This document shows positions 1-12,700 of a stretch of 64,000 nt of DNA, in pieces. How positions within the stretch are numbered: position 1 is the stretch's first letter; each line of letters opens with the position of its first letter. Source of the DNA: Ophiocordyceps camponoti-saundersi (nom. inval.) (lineage: Eukaryota; Ascomycota; Sordariomycetes; Hypocreales; Ophiocordycipitaceae); contig PDHQ01000048.1 in the NCBI GenBank assembly GCA_003339415.1, positions 124,001 to 188,000 on the forward strand, written 5' to 3'. Both the position numbers and the translations under genes were made by a program. The notes below the pieces were generated by a model. That model ran no database searches, was not told the origin of the DNA, and saw only the letters and a program-made list of their open reading frames with translations.

Positions 1-1221
1 TATATATATAAAAAATTAAATTAATTTATATAAGGTAAGAAAAAAATAAAAAAATAAAGTAAAAGTAATAAAAGAGAATTATAATATATTTTAAATATAT
101 ATAAAAGAATATATATTATAATAAAAAGTATTATAATATTATTTAAAGAAAAATAAGTATATAAAAAAAAAGGATATAATATATAAAAATATAATAAAGG
201 AAATAAGTCTTTTAGCTAAAAACTATACTTAGTCCTTTTAAGTTTTATATATACTATCTAGCTTTTTATAAAGCTTCCTCCTTAGATATATTAGCACGTA
301 AAAAATATAAAATATTAAAAACTATCTGCTTTTAGCTAAGTAATAATTATAACTTAAGTTTATAAGGTAATAAGGCTATTATTATTCGCTATAATTATAA
401 TATTATTTCTTATAATTAATAATTAAGTTTATAAAGTAATAAGACTATAATTATTTATTATAATTATAAATTATAATATTACTTATATTATAATTATTAT
501 AATTATAATATTATAATATTATATTTATTTATAATATATAAACTAAAAGTATATAATATATAATAAATACTAGTAAAGAATAATATTTTAAAAGAATACT
601 AAAAGGTATATTAATTTATAAGGTTTTTACTTAAGCTTAATAAATATAAATATTATTATATATTAATAATTAAATAACTTAAAAATTTATTACTTATTAA
701 TAGTTAAATAGATATAAAAACCGCTTATATTAATAGTTAAATAGTTATAACGCGTGCTTATAAAGCTATATAAAGTATATTATTAATATATGTCTTTACT
801 ATAATTTATATAAATATTATAAAAAAGCTAAAAAGTGTCTTAGTTTATTATTATATTAATAAAAAGGTTAGCGTTAATAAGTTTAATAATTATAGTATAT
901 TTAGTATTATTAAAAAGTTTAACTAAGCTACCTATTTAATTATATAGCTTTTTAGTAATATTAGTAGAAGCTATTTTAACTAAATTTAAAATATAAAAAT
1001 TAGAATATTATAAAAGTTTAAAGTTATCTTATTTCTAATAATATTACTTTAAGATACTAAGAGTATATAGTTAATAATAAAAGCTAAAAATAATATAATA
1101 ATCCCTTTCTTAAGTAAATATATCTATTCGTTTATATAAATATAAAAGTGTTATTAGTTTCTTTTATAAAACTTTAAAATCTTTTTTAAATTATTAAATA
1201 TAAACTTCTTATTAATTAATA
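1..1221 (-). mobile_element. Left-arm family B element, fragment 1 (3' part of the element)
   Basis: The reverse complement aligns with 60520-61648 of the right-arm copy. Examples are the block at 600-745 against 60955-61097 and the one at 830-1010 against 60730-60900. The 3' LTR of this copy must lie to the left of the window. The fragment is broken at about 1221 by a family A insertion and resumes near 4990. The extra 330-530 stretch contains a local tandem duplication not obvious in the other copy. Confidence 0.8.
343..482. repeat. Short tandem duplication, about 70-bp unit, two copies
   Basis: Two similar units centred on AAGTTTATAAGGTAATAAGGC (350s) and AAGTTTATAAAGTAATAAGAC (420s) each run into an alternating TATAATTATAATATTA stretch. 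The region is AT-only and probably part of the family B 3' untranslated region. Confidence 0.4.
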
Positions 1222-1225
1222 TACT

Positions 1226-4200
1226 ATTATAATAATAATAATATTAATACGCTAATATATCTTATATAGCTTAAAACTATTTTATATATATTCTAAAAGG
1301 GGGAAAAACTAGAAAACTTAAAATAAAACTTTCCCCTTAAGCGTTACTTTAACTTTAAGTTAAACCTTATCTATATATAGTATTTTATATATTTAATAAG
1401 TTAAGTAATAATTAATAATTAAAAAGCTAATATTTCCCCTAAAGCGGACTTTATAATAGTAAAAATATATATAAACTAAGTTTAATACAAAGTTTATATA
1501 GCTTATTTATCCTCTTAGCTATTATTATCGCTATAAACCGAATCTTTATAATTAATTAAAATAGCCTTAATAATTTAATTAATTCAAGCCTTATTAATAT
1601 AGCTAAAAAATATATAAAAGTTTTACTATCTTATAATAAACTTTATTATAGCTAATTTTAAGAAATAGCTAAATTATTATAGTAAAGTTATAGATAAGTT
1701 TAGAGAAGGGGTTAGGAGAGGTATTATTATATTCGCTTTTTAATATTTCTACCCTTATTATTACTAAACTCTAATTAATATTAAAGGGGGAAAAGAGGTA
1801 ATATATATAGAATTCTAGTTTATAAACTTTAAAAGTTAGAAAATATATATATTTTCTACTTAATCTTATACCGCTCTTATCTTAAAGTAAAGTTAACTTT
1901 ACTTAAAATAAAATTTTTAATAAAAAAGTAATAATATAGTTTTTTTCTATTAGCTATAAAATAAGTAAATTTACTTTTAATATATAAAATAGTAAAATAT
2001 TTTTTATATTATAGCTTTATTATATAATATTTAATAATATATTTAAATTAGTAATATTTAAAATATTACTAAAATTTAACTTTTAATATATATAATTTAG
2101 CATTAAAATTCTCCGCTTATATTATTATACCTTTATTATATAATAATAATATTTATATATTAATATACCTTATATAGCTTAGAACTATTTTATATATATT
2201 TTAAAAAGGGGAAAAACTAAAAAACTTAAAGTAAAACCCTTCTTTTAAGCGTTACCTTATCTTTAGGTTAAACCCTATTTATACTTAATATTTTATATAT
2301 TTAATAAGTTAGGTATTAACTAGTAATTTAAAAGCTAATATTTCCCCTAAAGCGGACTTTTTAATAATAAGAATATATATAAACTAAGTTTAATATAAAG
2401 TTTATATAACTTATTTATCTTTTTAGCTATTATTATTACTATAAATTAAATCTTTATATTTAATTAAAATAGCTTTAATAATTTACTTAATTAAAGCCTT
2501 ATTAGCGTAGCTTAAGTATATATAAAAATTTTATTATTTTATAATAAACCTTATAATAGCTAATTTTAAAAAATAGCTAAATTATTATAATAAAGTTATA
2601 AATAAATATAAAGTTAGAGTTAGAAAAAAGGGTATTATTATATTTACTTTTTAGCGTTTCCGCCTTAGCTATTATTAGTTTTTAGTTAGCGCTAGAAAGG
2701 GAGGAGGGGCGATATATATAAAATTCTAGTTTATAAACCTCTAAGGTTAAGTAATATACTTATCCTTTACCCGGTCTTATACCGCTCTAATCTTAAAATA
2801 AAGTTAATTTTACTTAAGGTAAGATTTTTAATAAAAAAGGTAATAATATAATTTTTTTCTATAAGCTATAAAATAAGTAAATTTACTTTTTATATATAAA
2901 ATAATAAAATATTTATTATATTATAGCTATATTATATAATATTAAGTAATATATTTAAATTAATAATATTTAAAATATTACTAAAGTTAAACTTTTAATA
3001 TATATAGTTTAATATTAAAAACTTTTACTTATATTATAATATTTTTATTATAAATTTAATTTATATTTACTATATTATTAATAATAATTATTAAAAAACT
3101 CCGCTAAGTTTTAGAATAATATTTTTTTATATATAATTATATTATTAAGATTTTATTTAATAACTTAATTTTTTTTAAAAAGCTTCCTTACTATTTTATT
3201 ATAAAGCTTATATTAATACTTTTTTTATAATAAAAGTATAATTTTCGTTAGTTAAGTATAGCTTTTTTCTAAAAGCGGTATAAAGCTATTTTAAATTAAA
3301 CTAAAGCTTATAAATAATATCTTAAAATATTACCGTAAAATTACTATTAGGTAATTTCCTTATTATAAAAGCTTAGCTTAACTTATAAAGTTTATAATTA
3401 ATACTTATTATAATTATTTTAAAGCTTTAAATTTAAAGTAAAATAATTATAAAGTTAAAGTAAATTATAAGCTATTACTTATATTACTTAAAAATTTACT
3501 TTTCGATAATTCTTTTTAGCGCTTTAATTATAACTATAGCTTATATTAAAAAAGTTCCGCTCCCTCTAAAGCTATAGAAAAAAAAAGAAACTATAGCTAT
3601 AATAATTAAAGAGATATTACTAATTAATAAAATTAGAGTAAGAGGGGCGCCTCCCTAAACTTTTTAAACTCCGCTATTTATTTAATAATTACTTATATAA
3701 AAATAAAAGCGTTTTTTAAAATAATTTTATTAATATTTATTTTAATTTCTAATAAGATAATAAATATAGTAAACTCTTAAGTTTAAAATTACTATAATTT
3801 AAAGTAAAGCTATATTTTTAGTAAAAAATTTTTATAGTTATAATTAACTTATATAGCGTTACCCTCCTTTTTAAAGTTACTTTAAGCGGAGCTAGCTATT
3901 ACTATAAGGTAATAAAAAGAGCGAAGTTTATTTATAATATAAAAATAAAAAGTTTATATCCGCGTTATTATAAGCGTAAAGTTTATAGAGAATATAAAAA
4001 TTATACTTAAATATATATACTTTTATTATAAATTTAGTTTATATTCGCTATATTATTAATAATAATTATTAGAAAACTTTACTTAATTTTTAAATAATAT
4101 TTTTTTATATATAATTATATTATTAAAACTTTATTTAAAAACTTAATTTTTCTTTAAAAAGCTTTTTTATTACTTTATTATAAAGCTTATATTAATACCC

Positions 4201-4985
4201 TTTTTATAATAAGAGTATAACTTTTACTAATTAAATATATCTCTTTTTTAAAAATAATATAAAATTACTTTAAATTAATTTAAAGCTTATAAATAATATT
4301 TTAAAATATTATTATATTATTACTATTAAGTAATTTTCTTATTATAAAAGCTTAGCTTTATTTATAAAATTTATAATTAATATTTATTATAATTACTTTT
4401 AAACTTTAAACTTAAAATAAAATAATATTAAAGTTAAAATAAATTATAAGCTATTATTTATATTATTTAGAAATTTACTTTTTAATAATCTTTTTTAACG
4501 CTTTAACTATAACTATAGCTTATATTAAAAGAGTTCCGCTCCCCTTAAAAGTATAGAAAAAAGAGGAAATTATAGCTATAATAGCTAAGAAAATATTACT
4601 AATTAATAAAATTAAAATAAAAAGGGCGTTTTCCTAAACTCTCTTAAATTTTATTTTTTATTTAATAATTATCTATATAAAAATAAAACTATTTCTTAAA
4701 ATAATTCTATTAATACTTACTTTAGCTTTTAATAAGGTAAGAAATATAATAAACTCTTAAGTTTAAGATTATTATAATTTAAAATAAAGCTATATTCTAA
4801 GTAAAAAATTTTTACGGTTACGATAAACTTATATAACGTTACCCTCCCCCTTAGAGTTACTTTAAGCGCAGCTTACTATTATTATAAAGTAATAAAGGGA
4901 GCGGAGTTTACTTATAATATAAGAATAAGAAGTCTATATCCGCGTTATTATAAGTGTAGAATTTATAAAATATATATATTTATTA
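1226..4985 (-). mobile_element. Family A non-LTR-like element interrupted by a second A copy
   Basis: The outer copy consists of 1226-2140 plus 4031-4985. The inner full copy is 2141-4015. The outer copy starts (its 3' end, since it is on the minus strand) with a (TAA)n run at 1226-1243 and ends with the family 5' end near 4935-4980. It sits in family B with imperfect flanking duplications at 1212-1225 and 4991-5004. No protein domain could be recognised in family A. Confidence 0.75.
2141..4015 (-). mobile_element. Inner full-length family A copy, about 1.87 kb
   Basis: This complete copy on the minus strand has its (TAA)n tail at 2141-2150 and its 5' end near 3957-4010 (ATCCGCGTTATTATAAGCG). 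It is inserted into the outer A copy with a 15-bp target duplication, 2126-2140 against 4016-4030, differing only by C/T transitions or an adjacent base. Such long, imperfect-length duplications and a simple-repeat tail point to target-primed reverse transcription (LINE/SINE type), not a cut-and-paste transposon. Confidence 0.75.
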
Positions 4986-4989
4986 AAGT

Positions 4990-6213
4990 TAAATAGATAT
5001 ATTAACTTTATTAATATTAAGTAATATATTTTTAAAAGTAAAGTTATTAAGTAAAATAAATATTAAAATAGGGAAATTAATAATTTATTTATTATTAATA
5101 TTAAATATCTTTACTATATAACTTAAGCTAAAGGAAAGATTATATTTACTAAAGTATTTATTAAAATAAGCTACTTAAATTATAGTAATATTTATATCTT
5201 AAAATATTAAAGCTTACTTATTATAATATATTATAAAGAGAGTAAGTAAGTATTTAATAACTTAAATTAGATTGTTATAATAAATTATTAAAAAGTTATT
5301 CTTATCTTTTTTAACCTTCTTTACTTTTAAAATTCTTTAAAATTAAATAATAATTTTAAAAATAATTATAAGGGTTAAAAGTTATTAAAAAATATAATAA
5401 GTTTACTTATTAGGGGTTTTAAATATATTTTATAAAATTAAAATAAGAGGAGTAATAAAACGCCTTATTAGGGATTTTCTAAAAATAAGAGTAGCTCCCT
5501 TAACTTTAGTCTTTTTTATAGCTATAAATACTATTTTTTTTATTTTATTAAGATAATTAGTATAAGAGATAATAGCTAAAATATACTTAATTTCCTTTAA
5601 TTTTTTAAAATCCTAATAAACTTACTTACTAACTAGGCCTTAATATAATCTTTTATAACTTTTAATAATATATATATATTATAAAATTTATAATAGTTTT
5701 TTCTAGGTTATTTAAATTATAAAAAAATACTCTTTTTAATATTAATAAGAAAATATAATAATAAAAAGCAGTTATAGCTTTTTAATAAAATAATAAGTAT
5801 ATTAAATATAAAGCTAGTAATAAAAGAAAATAATATTATAATAATTTATTAAGTAGAAGATTAAAATATTATAATTTTAAAATTATTAGGAAGGGAGTAA
5901 TTAAAGTTAGAGTATTTTTTATTTAAAAATAAACACTTAAATTTATAATCTTTATTATTAAAAAGTTATGCTCCGCTTATTTACTTTTTTACTTTCTTAT
6001 TAATATAATAAACTTAATTATTTAATTTACTAAATAATAAATTAGAACCTTTTCTTATAATATTTATTTTTAAGTTAAAAAATTATATAATTATTCGATT
6101 TTTAATTATTAAATTTATAAATAAGTAACTTAAATAAATATTAAAGTTTTATAAAGTTTTTAAATAGCTTAATAGCTTTTTTAAAGCTTTTAAATATAAA
6201 TATATATTACTTC
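4990..6213 (-). mobile_element. Left-arm family B element, fragment 2
   Basis: The reverse complement aligns with 59320-60520 of the right-arm copy, for example 5060-5230 against 60290-60500 and 6050-6215 against 59300-59460. It includes part of the extra post-integrase relic frame. Confidence 0.8.
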
Positions 6214-6259
6214 GTTAAAATACTTAAGCGTAAGGTTTAGGCGCGGGGGATAATTCCTA

Positions 6260-6850
6260 GTATTTTTATTATATAACTACTATTATTTATTTACCCCGTA
6301 CCCCGCTCTTACCTCCGCCCCTTACTTTACTTAGCCCTATTTAGCTTACTTAGCCCTCTTACCCCTTTTCTTACCCCGCCCTCCGCCTTATCTTTTACGC
6401 CCTATAATACCTCTAACGCTTATAAGCTTATCCTTTAAGCTATTATTATCGCTCTCTATTATACGCTTCGACGCCGCTAACGTAAACTTTATAAAAAAAA
6501 GCTTTAGTATTCGAATAAGGTTTAGCTCGGGCTTTAGCTTTATTACTCCCTTACCCTCCTCCTTTATACCTCCTACTACCTCCGCTCCGCTTACCTCTTC
6601 CTCCGCTCCGCCTACCTTTTTAATTCTATCTACCCTCTCCTTATTACCTCTAACTATTACCTAATCTAACTCGCTTCTCGATAATAATACGATAATAATT
6701 AGCGTTTAGGCTACTACTTTATCCTTCTCCGCTTTTAATTTCTCCTTTAGCTTTAGCTCTCGCTCCGCTTTTAAGTAATTTAAGTTAAAAGTACGCTAAA
6801 GCTTAAAAATATTCTCTAGAATATATCTAAACCGGTTAATTTTAATATAA
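6260..6850 (-). pseudogene. Minus-strand relic reading frame inside the 6.2-8.5 kb element, unknown
   Basis: Read on the minus strand, the frame gives charged, helical stretches such as ERELKLKEKLKAEKDKVVA and TLAASKRIIESDNNSLKDKL followed by IIGRKR, a stop, and GGGRGKKRGKRAK. Stops are TAA/TAG at plausible Gln/Trp sites. A basic glycine-arginine-lysine end after a coiled coil occurs in C-termini of fungal Tc1/pogo-type transposases, but that is only a resemblance. It runs opposite to the orientation given by the (TAA)n tail. Confidence 0.35.
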
Positions 6851-6989
6851 TCTATTACCGCTTAATTAAAATTATTTTAAACTTAATTAATATTATATAT
6901 TATATTATATATAAAAGATTAAAATTTTATATTTTTATTTATATTTTTAATTAAAATTTTTATAAAAACCTTATAATATAGTTTTTTTA

Positions 6990-7280
6990 AGTAATAGTAA
7001 TAATAATAATAATTATTATTATTATTATAAGTATTACCTCCTTTACTTTTATTATAGATTTTATTATTATTATTATAACTATTATTAACTAAGCTAGCGC
7101 TTTTATTATTACGCTTTTTATTACCGCCTCCTTTTCCTCCTTTACGTTTATTATTATTACTTACTTTATTTACGGTTTAACTATTATATTTATTACCGCT
7201 ATTATTACTATTATTACTCCGCCCCCCTCTCCGCCTCCTACTCCGCCTATACTAATAATTATCTATCTATTTAATATTTT
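6990..7280. repeat. Triplet-rich low-complexity stretch (TAA/TTA, with CCG interspersions)
   Basis: There are several short (ATT)n/(AAT)n runs at 6995-7030 and 7055-7095, followed by CCGCC-containing runs to 7245. No gene was found. Confidence 0.45.
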
Positions 7281-8496
7281 AAAGTAAGCTAGCACTAGTA
7301 TATAAAACTCCTAGAAAGGAGTATTAGTAATTATTATAGCGGGAGTAATATTAAGGGTAGCTACTAAAATAGCTAACCCCGCTAAGGCGCTTATTTATAT
7401 TATTATTATTATTATATTAAGTTAAAGCTTTAACGCTTTATTTTACTTTTACGTATTATATAAATTAACTTAAATTCTTTTTTATTACTTATTATTAGCT
7501 ATATCTAAAACTTCGCTTTACTCCGCTTTACCTTACTTTATATTTACTAATAAGCTACTTAGCTATCCTCCTTCGCTAATATATTACGTTATTTTTATTA
7601 TAGCGGTATATAATTTCTTTAAATATATTTATAACTTAGTTAATATTTTAAGCTCTAACTCCGGCCTAATTTTTAGTATTATTTACTTTTTAATATTTAT
7701 ACTAAGCTTTAATATAATTATAATAATTAACTAATTATAAGCTTATATATTTTATTAGCTTTATATATAGCTAGCGTTATATAATATTACTTACCTTATT
7801 ATTTTTAATATAAAACTTTATAGTTAGCTAATTAAGCTATATATATAATATAAAAAAAGTTATAAAGCTTATTATAGATAATCTTAAGTATATTTATTAT
7901 TATTACTTTATTAATATAGCTATATAACCTTTTTACTTTCCCTTTATTATAAAAGTTAAAAGGAAAAGTTAAGGGAGGGGGTTAGAAATATACCTTCTTC
8001 TAAAAATAATAAAAAGAAGAAAAAGAGGAAAAGAAAAAGGAGGTAGAAGAGAAAAAGATATAGCCCCCCCCCTTTTAATTACTAATATATAATAAAGTAG
8101 CTACCCCGCTATTTTACCTTACCCCCCCTTAGATTTTCCTTCCTTTACCCCGCCCTATACCGCCTTACCTTATATTACCCCGTACCGCCCCGCACTACCC
8201 CGCGCTACGCTATTATATTATACCGCCCTGCTTTTTCCGCCCCGTACTTTACGAATTTTCTTTTCTCCGCCCTCCCCTCCTTATTTTATTTTCTTATATT
8301 ATCTAAGATTACCCTTAGGTAATAAGCTCGTTATATTATACCGCCGCTAACTACCGCTATACCTTTATATAAGCGTATAGTAAGCTTTTCCTTTATAGTT
8401 AGGGGGTTTTACTTTACTTTAGGGGATTTTTCCTACTTAATATATTATAGAAGCTTTAGATATTATAAAGGCCCTTAGTATATAAATAATAATAAT

Positions 8497-8606
8497 AATA
8501 AATATAAGTATAAGAGGAGTATATATTAGTTATTTATAAAGTAGCTTATAATATATCTTATTATAAGAATAATAAAAATTATTATAAAAAGGATTAATAT
8601 TAAGTA
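8497..8606 (-). mobile_element. Left-arm family B element, small fragment between two LINE-type insertions
   Basis: About 110 bp aligns, reverse-complemented, with 59225-59330 of the right-arm copy (AATAAGTATAAGGGGAGTAT-type match). This shows the two flanking elements are separate insertions into family B. Confidence 0.65.
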
Positions 8607-9296
8607 TATTATTATTATTATTATTAGAATTTATATTAGGGGCTAGAATAGCTTCTAAGACTATTATATATAAGGAGGGGGGAAAAACCGGGCAAGGCTC
8701 GGGGGAAAACCCCTTACTTATAAGGCAGGAGCCTAATAGGGTAAGGTCGGTAAGTAGGAAAAAGCGCTATTATAAGCCTTACTTAGGCTTATAAGGCTAT
8801 AATAAAATAATAGACTAAGATAAAGCTTAGGGGGGTGCCTTATAAGAATAAGTAAGTTATATAAGGGTATATACTAAGGTTAGCTAAAGGGCTATAAATT
8901 AGTAAATAGGTAAGGTAATATATACCTTATTACTAAGGTATAAATAAATAAAAGCTAAGTAGGACGCGGCTTCCTCCCCTTTCCTTTCCCTTATAAGTAT
9001 ACTTATAACCGTAATTAATACCTCCGTTACGAATAACTCGATATACGCTACTATATAGCCTCCTACTAGCTTAAAACTTAACTAATATTATTATAATAAG
9101 AAAGGTAGAAATTAGAGAAGAGAACCTAGTCCCTTATAATATATATATAAGACGTATTATATAGGAGCGCTCGCGCTAAGGATATTCTAGCTATTAGGCA
9201 TAGCGGAGTAAGTATACTTTTTATTTAGAGCTTAGTAGGAATATAAGGGTTAACGGCGTGCAGATCTTATAGTCTAAGCGTACGTCGCTTATATAA
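8607..9296 (-). mobile_element. Short (0.69 kb) minus-strand LINE-type element, tail to tail with the preceding one
   Basis: The (TAA)n tail (plus-strand TTATTATTATTATT) is at about 8607-8628, followed by the reverse of the shared 3' signature (8678-8705, GGGGGGAAAAACC...GGGGGAAAACCCC). Flanking duplications TTAATATTAAGTATA and TTAATTTTAAGTATA lie on either side. It is too short to encode a reverse transcriptase, so it is either truncated or non-autonomous. The region retains more CpG and some CpA/TpG (9250-9270), so it is less mutated than its surroundings. Confidence 0.55.
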
Positions 9297-9736
9297 AATT
9301 ATTAATTTTAAGTATAAAAAAGGAAATAATATAAAGAAAATAAAAAAAATTAGAAAATAAAAAGAAATAATTATAAGGCGAATAGGATTAATATATAAGA
9401 AAAATATAATAAAAACAAGTAATATAAAAGGGGATAATAAAAGATATATTAAAAGAGAGGAGGTAAGAGTAAAAAGGTAAGAAAATATAAAGAAATTTAA
9501 TATAAATAGTAAATATATTAGGTTTATTATTTTCTAAAGATTTTATATATTTATTATTAGGTAACTTATTTACCTTATTTTAATAGCTAATACTTTTTAA
9601 AAATACTTATATATTTTTTCCTAATAATTTCTAGCTTAGCTTTTAACTTATCTTTTTCTTTTTTTAAATTTTTTAATTATTTCTTTTTATTAAAAATCCT
9701 TTTTAGTTACCTTTTAATTAATATTATTTAAGTATT
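9297..9736 (-). mobile_element. Left-arm family B element, fragment after the LINE pair
   Basis: The reverse complement aligns with 58800-59290 of the right-arm copy, including the purine-rich mirror of the pyrimidine tract. Confidence 0.8.
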
Positions 9737-11125
9737 TAAAGCGCTAAAGAAGATTATTAAAAAGTAAGTTTCTAAGTAATATAAGTAATAGCTTATAATT
9801 CGCTTTAACTTTATTACTCCTCCGCTTTAAGTTTAAAGCCTTAAGGTAACTATAATAAGTATTAACTATAAACTTTATAAGCAGGGCTAAGCCCTTATAA
9901 TAAGAAAACTACTTAGTAGCGATATTACGGTAATATTTTAAAATATTATCTATAAGCTTTAGTCTAATCTAAGGTAGCTTTATATTACTTTCGAAGAAAA
10001 AATATACTTAAGTAGTAAAGGTTATACTCTTATTATAAAAAGGGTATTAGTATAAGCTTTATAATAAGGCGGTAAGGAAGCTTTTTAAAAAAAGATTAAG
10101 TTTTTAAATAAAATCTTAATAATATAATTATATATAAAAAGATATTATTTAGAAACTTAGTAAAATTCCTTAATAATTATTATTTATAATATAATAAATA
10201 TAAATTAAATTTATAATAAAAGTATAATAATATAAGCGGAAATTTTTAATATTAAACTTTATATAATAAAAATATAATTTTAATAATATTTAAAATACTA
10301 TTAACTTAAATATATTATTAAATATTATATAATAAAGCTATAATATAATAAATATTTTATTACTTTATATATAAAAGGTAAGTTTACTTATCTTATAGCT
10401 TATAAGAAAAGACTATAGTATTACCTTTTTATTAAAAGTTTTACCTTAAGTAAAGTTAACTTTATTTTAAGATAAGAGCAGTATAGGATTAGGTAAAAAA
10501 TATATATATTTCCTAACTTTAAAAGTTTATAAATTAAAACTTTATATATATTACCCCTTCTCCCTTTTTAATATTAATTAAAGTTTAGTAATAGCTAAGG
10601 TAAAAACGCTAGAGAGTAAATATAATAATACCTTTCTTAACCCTTTCCCTAAACTTATTTATAGCTTTATTATAATAATTTAGCTATTTTTTAAAATTAG
10701 CTATTATAAGGTTTATTATAAAATAATAAAACTTTTATATATTCCTTAGCTATATTAATAAGGCTTTAGTTAATTAAATTATTAAAGCTATTTTAATTAA
10801 TTATAAAAATTTAGTTTATAATAATAATAATAATTAAAAGGATAAATAAGCTATATAAACTTTATATTAAACTTAGTTTATTTATATTTTTATTACCGCG
10901 AAGTCTACTTTAAGGGAAATATTAGCTTTTTAATAACTAATTATTACTTAACTTATTAAATATATAAAGTACTAAGTATAGGCGGCGTCTAACCTTAAGC
11001 TAAGGTAATACTTAAAGGGAGGGTTTTCCTTTAAGTTTTCTAGTTTTTCCCTTTTTTAAAATATATATAAAATAGTTTTAAGCTATATAAGGTATATAAG
11101 TATATTAATATTATTATTATTATTA
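9737..11125 (+). mobile_element. 5'-truncated family A copy with (TAA)n-type tail
   Basis: The copy begins internally relative to full copies (at the AAAGCGCTAAAGAAG point) and ends with a (TTA)n tail at 11100-11130. It is flanked by the 13-bp duplication TTATTTAAGTATT (9724-9736) and TTATTTAAGTATC (11126-11138), differing by one C/T. 5' truncation with a long target duplication is typical of LINE-type integration. Confidence 0.75.
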
Positions 11126-11542
11126 TTATTTAAGTATCTTTTTTAATATATATAATATTTTATTTAAGTAATGTTTTATTTTTTTTAACTTTTCTCTTAT
11201 TAAGAATTTATTTAATTTTATAATTATTAGTATTAAGCTTAAAGCTAAGTTATTCTCTTAAAATATTAGCTAGTTAAAATTATATAAGTAATATAATAAG
11301 GTAAATATTTATAAAGTTATTAAGATTTAGTTAATAAGTTAAATAACTAATTTATTTAATTATATAAAAAAGGCTAGTTTATTATTCTTAAAGCTTTATT
11401 ATTTATTAATTAAGAATAAAATATCCTTTCCTAAGTTTTAACTAAACTTAATCGCTAAGCTTAAACTTAAGCTTTTAATACTTTTTATTATATTATTATT
11501 TTATTATAGCTTAAGCGTAAGTAATAAAAATAAATTAACCTT
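11126..11542 (-). mobile_element. Left-arm family B element, fragment with integrase end
   Basis: The reverse complement aligns with 58390-58810 of the right-arm copy, covering the GPF/Y and chromodomain-like part. Confidence 0.8.
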
Positions 11543-11819
11543 TTACGAATACGGGATAGGACCCGTAGCTTAGCATTTCGCTCCCTATTATATATTTATT
11601 ACCTAAAAGAAGACGATAGCGCCCGCGGCGGCTAAGGCCGGGGCTTAAGGAGCGGGCGACGCGCCTATAGTCGTAGATAGGGGGGCGCGGGGACTAAACT
11701 AGTCCTCGTAGTACCCCTAATCTAGCTAGGGGCAATTTAATAATAGCGTTACGTTAAATAAGGAAATAGTATAAGCACGGGGCCTTAATAATAGCGATAT
11801 AACGGAAGTATATTATAAG

Positions 11820-12700
11820 CTTATTATAATAATATTAGCTATAGTATTTTCCGAAGCTTAGGATATCGTAATAGCTTTTAAAGCTAAACTTTATAAAAAA
11901 TTTAAAATTACCTTAATCCCGCGCAAAACCCGACTTTTACCTAAGATTACTAAGTTAATTAAAAAAATAGTTACTTAAGCTATATAAAAAGTATTTCTAT
12001 AAACTATTAGCTTTAATATTAATTAAGCTTAGCTTATATAAGCTTTTATTATAGTAAATAGCTATAAAATAATTAAACTTATCTTAAGCTAATTTAATAG
12101 AGAAATTACTATATTTACGAAAGATATTATAATTAATATAAAAGTCTTATAGCTAACTTTATAAGAAATTATTTAAGCTATAAATATTACTTTAAAATAT
12201 AACGCTATATTAGCAGTAAAGCGGCTCCCTAATAAAGATATTATTATTATATTCTATCTAGAATATAAGAAGTAAATAACTTTAGTTAAGTAGATCCCTA
12301 TTATTTTTAGCGAGGGAGCGGTTTATAGCTAGAAAACCTACTTTATTATAGCGAAAAAAGTATATATAAGGGTAGCTTACGGCGATAAAAACGCACTTAT
12401 ATAGTAAATTAAGAAAGTTAATAAAATTAATATTACCTAAGTTAAAGCCCTTAAGCCTTATAGTAAAGGAGCTACGCGTATATACCTTATCCTTAATATT
12501 ATTAACGTAATAGATACTAATAAACTTATATAAAATAAACTAATTATAAATATAGAAATCTCCTATATTAAGGTTTATAATAATATAATATAGCCCTAAT
12601 AATATTATTAATATTATTAGTTTAGTTATATAGTAAAATATTACTAAAAATAACCTTACTATAGCCTTTACGTAGCCGCCGCGTATTTAGAAGGAGAAAG
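11820..12700 (+). pseudogene. LINE ORF1-like relic
   Basis: Read through stops, the plus strand gives stretches such as NAILAVKRLPNKDIIIIFYL and FIIAKKVYIRVAYGDKNALI, separated by TAA/TAG at likely Gln/Trp positions. In fungal Tad-type LINEs the first frame encodes a gag-like nucleic-acid-binding protein. The reading agrees with that position, but no zinc knuckle could be confirmed. Confidence 0.5.

Larger units (their letters stand above)
6214..8496 (+). mobile_element. LINE-type element with (TAA)n tail, probably 5'-truncated
   Basis: It is inserted in family B with flanking duplications AAATATAAATATATA (6200s) and AAATATAAGTATAAG (just after the tail). The 3' end, 8395-8496, has the signature GGGGGTTTTAC...GGATTTTTCC...AGAAGCTTTAG...(TAA)n, which is shared with the long LINE at 18080-18184. 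The body is C/T-rich on the plus strand. The minus strand of 6260-6850 reads as a relic frame (see separate entry). No reverse transcriptase motif was found in it. Confidence 0.6.

Noticed and set aside
2141..4015. Family A as a Fot1/pogo-type DNA transposon (size fits)
   Set aside because: No terminal inverted repeats were found, target duplications are 13-15 bp instead of TA, and copies carry a simple-repeat tail.
1..6200. Mitochondrial DNA or a centromere core because of extreme A+T
   Set aside because: The sequence is explained by RIP-mutated retroelements that align with a readable copy in the same window. No mitochondrial genes or rRNA are seen.
6990..7100. CRISPR-like or satellite array from regularly spaced triplet runs
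   Set aside because: The runs are irregular (ATT)n/(AAT)n with no constant repeat-spacer structure, and the organism is a fungus.
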